A stretch of 9,505 nt of DNA from Bacteroidales bacterium UBA1458. GTDB taxonomy: Bacteria; Bacteroidota; Bacteroidia; Bacteroidales; VadinHA17. The notes beneath the pieces were generated by a model. That model searched no databases. It was not told the DNA's origin and saw only the letters and a list, made by a program, of their open reading frames with translations. How positions within the stretch are numbered: position 1 is the first letter of the stretch; each line of letters starts with the position of its first letter. This document shows positions 5,729 to 9,505 of the stretch, piece after piece. The DNA is taken from assembly GCA_002325785.1 (NCBI GenBank), contig DCSU01000039.1:1846-11350 (forward strand), given 5' to 3'. Position numbers and translations under genes: made by a program.

Positions 5729-8664
5729 TTGCTTAGCGCAGCGAATAACACCTCCGCCGGATGCAGGGTAATCCTCCCCGTGCCGTCCTTCACATGATGC
5801 CGGCAGCTTGTGCCCGGTGCACAGATGATGGTCTTGGCCGCTGCGGCTCTCACATCGGGGAAAAGAACCATCTCCCCAACCTTCTGCGAGAGCTCATAAT
5901 GCTCCTTCTCGTAACCAAATGCCCCGGCCATGCCGCAACAGCCCGACGGGATTTCCCTTACCTTATAACCTGCAGGGATGCTCAAGGCCTCAATTACAGG
6001 CGCAGAGGTGGTTATCGCCTTCTGCTGGCAATGGACATGCACCAGCACCTCGGCAGCATCACTGCGGAACATCTCCCGAGTTATTCTTCCCTCTTTGAAC
6101 TCACTGACAATGAACTCCTCAAGTGTAAAGGTATTTGCAGACAGCATCAGCGCCTGCTCCAGGTGATCATCACCGGCAAGCTCCGGGAACTCATCGCGGA
6201 ACCCGAGGATGGCAGAAGGCTCAATACCCACCAACGGCCGCTCGGCGCTTACGAGAGGAGCAAAAGTCTCAATATTCTTGATAATCAGTTTCTTCGCCTT
6301 GCGGAGAAACCCTTTGGAAATATATGTTCTGGCACTGGCGGCATGTTTGACAGCTATGATTTTGTAGCCCAGGCCGGTAAGAAGCTTCGCGGCGCTGATG
6401 CCGATATGCGCATCATTATTGTCGGTGAACTCATCGATGAACAGGCAGAGTTCGCCTACAGGTTCGGCAGGATTGATCTTTTCCAGGTTCCTCCTGAGCC
6501 ACCTTCTGAAGGTGATCGGAGCAAGGAGAGGGATGCTGCGCACTGTGGCAAATCCCGTGACTTTCTTGATAATAAGTGAAGTAAACTTGTTGGATGCAAA
6601 GAAGTTGAATATGCCCGGTATGACTGAGAAGAGACTGTAAAGATCAGGCAGTGAGGCTATCATGCGTGTCCGCAGTGAAGGCGGATGAACATCATTATAA
6701 TGCTGCAGAAACTCCGACTTGAGTTTGGCAATATCTACTCCCGAAGGACACTCGCTGCGGCACCCCTTGCAGGCCAGGCAGAGATCAAGGATTTCGTATA
6801 TCTCGCGACTGTCCCACGGATTCTCTTTGTCGGCATACAGCATCTCCCTCAGGATATTAGCCCTCGCCCGTGTCGTCAGCCTCTCGTCGCTTGTGGCCAT
6901 GTAGCTGGGGCACATCGTGCCGCCAATGACGCTGCTCTTGCGGCAGTCGCCCGACCCGTTGCATTTTTCCGCGGCCCTGACAACTCCACCTACATTTGAG
7001 AAATCATACCAGGTCTTAAGCTCTGGCGTCGGCCTCCCCGGCGTGTACCTCAGTGAGGTATCCATAGGAGGGGTGTACACTATCTTGCCGGGATTGAGGA
7101 TGTTATGCGGGTCGAAGCTGCGCTTGATCCGCTTGTTGAGCTCGTAGTTATGCTCACCTATTATCAGGGGTATGAACTCTCCCCTGAGACGACCGTCGCC
7201 ATGCTCGCCGCTCATAGAGCCCCGGTACTTCTTGACTATAATGGCAGTCTTTTCGCCTATGGTACGCAGCAGCTTAGCCTCCTCAACATCCTTGAGGTTT
7301 ATGAGAGGCCTGATGTGCAGCTCTCCTGTTCCTATATGTGCATGATAGACAGACTCTTTGCCGTAGGAGGCAAGCATATCCTCAATCTCGCCCACAAAAT
7401 CGCCCAGCTTGTCAACAGCCACGGCACAGTCTTCTATCAGTGATATCGGCTTGGCATCGCCCGGGATGTTTGAAAGGATGCCCAGGCCAGCCTTGCGCAG
7501 GTCCCATACCTTTTTCACATCGCCGCCCCAGACGACCGGGAATGCATAGCCCAGTCCCGCTTCTCTCATCTCTGCCTCCATTGCCGCTGCCACCGCAGTG
7601 ATCTCATTACGGCTCTCAGCGCAGAACTCAACGATAAGCAGCGCACCGGGTTCGCCTTCGATGAAGAACCTGTTCCGCTTCTGACTCTCGACGGTGGCAG
7701 CCAGGTTCAAGATGTTATTATCCATCAGCTCAACCGCCCATGGCTCGTATTTCAGCGCAATAAGGTTGGCCCTGAAGGCCTCATCGCGCCTGCGAAGGTG
7801 AACGCATGACAGGGCCTTCACCGGCGGTGGCAACGGCACCAGCCCCATTTTCGCCTCGGTGACAATGGCCAGTGTACCTTCGGAGCCGGCTATCAGCCTG
7901 GCCAGATTGACAGGCCTACCGCTGCCCCGCGTGAATGGTTCGCTGTACAGCAGATCATCAAGGGCATAGCCTGTATTTCGCCTGGGGATTGTCTTCTCGG
8001 GATAGTCAGAGATAATGGAACTGCGACTGGCATCGTCATACATGATGGTATTTATCTCCTTGTAGATTAATCCTTCAGCAGTGTCGAGGGTGCATTTGTG
8101 CTTGAACTCCTCCCCTGTGAGCGGCCCGAAAACCACCTCCGAGCCGTCGTGCAACATCGCTTTCACCTCAATTATGTGATCCCTCACCGAGCCATAGACA
8201 ACCGAATGGAGGCCACAGCCGTTGTTGCCGATCATGCCTCCAAGGTTGCACCTGTTGGAGGTCGATGTCTCCGGACCAAAGAGCAGCCCGTAGCCGCTAA
8301 GCACGGCATTCAGCTCATCTGGCACCACCCCGGGTTCAAGCCTTACCCACCGCTCTTCAGGATTGACCTCAAGGATCCGGGTGAAGTGCCGCGATAGATC
8401 GGCCACAATGCCCGATCCGACCACCTGTCCTGCCAGAGAGGTGCCTGCTGCCCTCGGAATGATGCCGGTGTGATGAGAAAATGCGTAGGAGAGAAGCTTC
8501 TTCAGATCCACTCTGTGGCGGGGAAAGACTACCGCCAGCGGCTCCTCACGGTATATGGAGGCATCGGTGGCATACATAAGCCGTGAGGCTTTGTCGATAC
8601 GTACCTCGCCCTCAAGTGAGGCTGCAAGAACCTCTAAATCCTTCGTAGTAACATCACTCTGCAT
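5707..8664 (-). CDS. FAD-binding and (Fe-S)-binding D-2-hydroxyacid dehydrogenase (GlcD/GlpC-type fusion, YdiJ-like)
   Basis: A 985-aa flavin/iron-sulfur oxidoreductase. The N-terminal FAD-binding domain (about 35-270) shows PRAAGTSLAGQ (70-80), GPETSTSNRCNLGGMIGNNGCG (about 130-151) and LIAGSEGTLAIVTEA (257-271). The FAD-linked oxidase C-terminal domain has HAHIGTGELHIRP (441-453) and SGEHGDGRLRGEF (485-497), then FDPHNILNPGKI. The Fe-S region has Cys568, Cys574 and Cys585-Pro, and CLACKGCRSECP (Cys629, 632, 635, 639). The C-terminal GlpC-like part has VHVHCQQK (875-882), a CCG motif (909-911) and CAPGTSCRHH (948-957). This architecture matches YdiJ (D-2-hydroxyglutarate dehydrogenase) and D-lactate dehydrogenases that pass electrons to a membrane or quinone acceptor; the substrate cannot be fixed from sequence. 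The last six residues (ATGNRQ) and the TAG stop are encoded by 7-bp repeats, so the C-terminus is probably altered. GAGG lies just before the ATG. Divergent from pta. Confidence 0.92.
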   Translation of the reverse strand: MQSDVTTKDLEVLAASLEGEVRIDKASRLMYATDASIYREEPLAVVFPRHRVDLKKLLSYAFSHHTGIIPRAAGTSLAGQVVGSGIVADLSRHFTRILEVNPEERWVRLEPGVVPDELNAVLSGYGLLFGPETSTSNRCNLGGMIGNNGCGLHSVVYGSVRDHIIEVKAMLHDGSEVVFGPLTGEEFKHKCTLDTAEGLIYKEINTIMYDDASRSSIISDYPEKTIPRRNTGYALDDLLYSEPFTRGSGRPVNLARLIAGSEGTLAIVTEAKMGLVPLPPPVKALSCVHLRRRDEAFRANLIALKYEPWAVELMDNNILNLAATVESQKRNRFFIEGEPGALLIVEFCAESRNEITAVAAAMEAEMREAGLGYAFPVVWGGDVKKVWDLRKAGLGILSNIPGDAKPISLIEDCAVAVDKLGDFVGEIEDMLASYGKESVYHAHIGTGELHIRPLINLKDVEEAKLLRTIGEKTAIIVKKYRGSMSGEHGDGRLRGEFIPLIIGEHNYELNKRIKRSFDPHNILNPGKIVYTPPMDTSLRYTPGRPTPELKTWYDFSNVGGVVRAAEKCNGSGDCRKSSVIGGTMCPSYMATSDERLTTRARANILREMLYADKENPWDSREIYEILDLCLACKGCRSECPSGVDIAKLKSEFLQHYNDVHPPSLRTRMIASLPDLYSLFSVIPGIFNFFASNKFTSLIIKKVTGFATVRSIPLLAPITFRRWLRRNLEKINPAEPVGELCLFIDEFTDNNDAHIGISAAKLLTGLGYKIIAVKHAASARTYISKGFLRKAKKLIIKNIETFAPLVSAERPLVGIEPSAILGFRDEFPELAGDDHLEQALMLSANTFTLEEFIVSEFKEGRITREMFRSDAAEVLVHVHCQQKAITTSAPVIEALSIPAGYKVREIPSGCCGMAGAFGYEKEHYELSQKVGEMVLFPDVRAAAAKTIICAPGTSCRHHVKDGTGRITLHPAEVLFAALSKATGNRQ

Positions 8665-8683
8665 CTGCCTCGGTTTCCAGCAT

Positions 8684-8691
8684 CAAAAATA
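8684..8691 (-). promoter_or_regulatory. Candidate -7 element for the FAD/Fe-S dehydrogenase gene
   Basis: On the minus strand TATTTTTG fits the Bacteroidota -7 consensus TAnnTTTG exactly and lies 19 bp before the ATG. No TTG is found at the expected -33 spacing, so support is limited. Confidence 0.3.
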
Positions 8692-8736
8692 GAGATTTGC
8701 AGCGTCCGGAGGGAGCCAGAGAAGCAGTTTTCGAAA

Positions 8737-8768
8737 AAAATCAGTTAATATTTTAAAAATCTGATTTT
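8737..8768. repeat. Inverted repeat in the dehydrogenase/pta divergent region
   Basis: AAAATCAG (8737-8744) and CTGATTTT (8761-8768) form a perfect 8-bp inverted repeat around a 16-bp A/T-rich spacer. It lies midway between two divergent genes, upstream of both candidate promoters, where a regulator could act. It could equally be chance in A/T-rich DNA. Confidence 0.4.
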
Positions 8769-8785
8769 AATCATGTAGTTGATAA

Positions 8786-8815
8786 TTGCGCGGTTGCACT
8801 TTTTTTGTACTTTTA
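8786..8815 (+). promoter_or_regulatory. Candidate Bacteroidota promoter for pta
   Basis: TTG at 8786-8788 is separated by 19 nt from TACTTTTA at 8808-8815, which matches the -33 TTG / -7 TAnnTTTG pattern except for the last base. It would place the transcript start about 30 nt before the pta ATG. Confidence 0.42.
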
Positions 8816-8852
8816 TCCCGACACGTTTAATAAACTAAATTATTGATATACA

Positions 8853-9505
8853 ATGGAATTGCTTGAACAGATCAAAATGAATGCCATCAGGCATAATAAA
8901 AGAATTGTCTTGCCGGAAGGGACGGAAGAAAGGACTCTCAAGGCGGCTGATGCGATAATTGCTGAGAACATAGCGCGCATCACCCTGATTGGAAATCCGG
9001 CGGAGATAAAGGCAATGGCAGAGACATTTGGTCTGAAAAATATTGACAGGGCGGATATCATTGATCCCGTCAGCCATCCAAAGAAGGAGCAGTATATTGA
9101 CCTGATGGTAGAGCTTCGCAAGAGCAAGGGTCTGACCAGGGAAGAGGCTTCAAAGCTGATCGAAGACCCTCTCTATCTTGGGGTAATGATGATCAAGAGC
9201 GGCGATGCCGACGGTGAGGTTGCAGGTGCCAGGAACACCACGGGAGATGTCCTGAGGCCGGCATTCCAGTATGTCAAGACTGCCCCCGGCATATCCGTTG
9301 TCTCCGGGGCATTCATAATGATACTGAAGGACAAGGAGTTTGGTGCAGACGGCATCATTGTTTTTGCAGACGGAGCCGTCCATCCCGATCCGACCGACAA
9401 GGAACTGGCTGAGATTGCCGTGGCCACAGCAAGAACCACGAAGGCTATAGTAGGCGTTGAGCCTAAAGTGGCCCTGCTCAGCTTCTCAACCATGGGCAGT
9501 GCGAA
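8853..9505 (+). CDS. pta: Phosphate acetyltransferase, N-terminal part (runs off window end)
   Basis: Cytosolic enzyme interconverting acetyl-CoA plus phosphate and acetyl phosphate plus CoA (EC 2.3.1.8), normally paired with acetate kinase in making acetate and ATP. My translation from ATG 8853 gives 217 residues without a stop up to the window edge, so roughly the last third of a short-form (about 330-aa) enzyme is missing. Recognisable blocks: N-terminal KRIVLPEGTEERTLKAAD (16-33), EDPLYLGVMMIKSGDADGEVAGA, a GFADG-like IIVFADGAVHPDPT segment, and VALLSFSTMGSA at the very end, which is the Pta active-site region. It begins directly with the catalytic domain, so it lacks the long regulatory N-terminus of E. 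coli Pta. Phosphate butyryltransferase is a less likely alternative. No Shine-Dalgarno is visible; a TTG-N19-TACTTTTA promoter lies just upstream. Divergent from the flavin dehydrogenase, whose upstream region it shares. Confidence 0.94.
   Translation, partial: MELLEQIKMNAIRHNKRIVLPEGTEERTLKAADAIIAENIARITLIGNPAEIKAMAETFGLKNIDRADIIDPVSHPKKEQYIDLMVELRKSKGLTREEASKLIEDPLYLGVMMIKSGDADGEVAGARNTTGDVLRPAFQYVKTAPGISVVSGAFIMILKDKEFGADGIIVFADGAVHPDPTDKELAEIAVATARTTKAIVGVEPKVALLSFSTMGSA

Noticed and set aside
5761..6579. A 272-codon open frame on the plus strand
   Set aside because: It is antisense to the well-supported dehydrogenase gene. Its product is low in recognisable motifs and mirrors the reverse complement of conserved Fe-S and CCG regions.
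8835..9493. Minus-strand open frames of 77 to 106 codons
   Set aside because: They are antisense to the clearly recognisable pta coding sequence, which continues off the window.

Overview
The window looks like ordinary chromosomal DNA from a Bacteroidota bacterium, probably Bacteroidales-like. This is inferred from the protein types (metal-type KdsA, a secreted LolA-like protein, a short phosphotransacetylase), from the lack of convincing Shine-Dalgarno sequences before most starts, and from TAnnTTTG-like promoter elements. No phage, insertion sequence, CRISPR array or tRNA was seen. Most genes are housekeeping or core metabolism.

Layout. Bases 1 to about 318 are the 3' part of the RNase P RNA gene (rnpB, + strand, 5' end outside the window), followed by a strong 13-bp hairpin. 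Converging on it is a tight minus-strand cluster transcribed in the order rarA, kdsA, lolA-like, with gaps of 21 bp each, so very likely one operon. It combines a replication-stress AAA+ ATPase, an enzyme of the lipopolysaccharide sugar Kdo, and a secreted LolA-like protein. A 192-bp divergent gap leads to a plus-strand conserved protein of unknown function (386 aa, one N-terminal membrane segment), which ends at a clear intrinsic terminator. Next on the plus strand is a YafV-type omega-amidase with an inverted repeat just upstream.

The amidase converges on a large minus-strand flavin/iron-sulfur dehydrogenase (985 aa, GlcD-type FAD module fused to 4Fe-4S and CCG modules). Between and into them lies a cluster of 7-bp tandem repeats in inverted arrangement. 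The repeats supply the last six codons and the stop codon of the dehydrogenase. Finally, divergent from the dehydrogenase, a phosphate acetyltransferase gene (pta) starts at 8853 and runs off the window end.

How they may work together: the dehydrogenase probably oxidises a D-2-hydroxyacid such as D-lactate or D-2-hydroxyglutarate, and Pta handles acetyl-CoA/acetyl phosphate. Their shared 188-bp upstream region could link hydroxyacid oxidation with acetate metabolism, but this is inference from position. The most unusual element is the heptamer repeat cluster that has become part of a coding sequence. I found no evidence for an undescribed multi-gene system.
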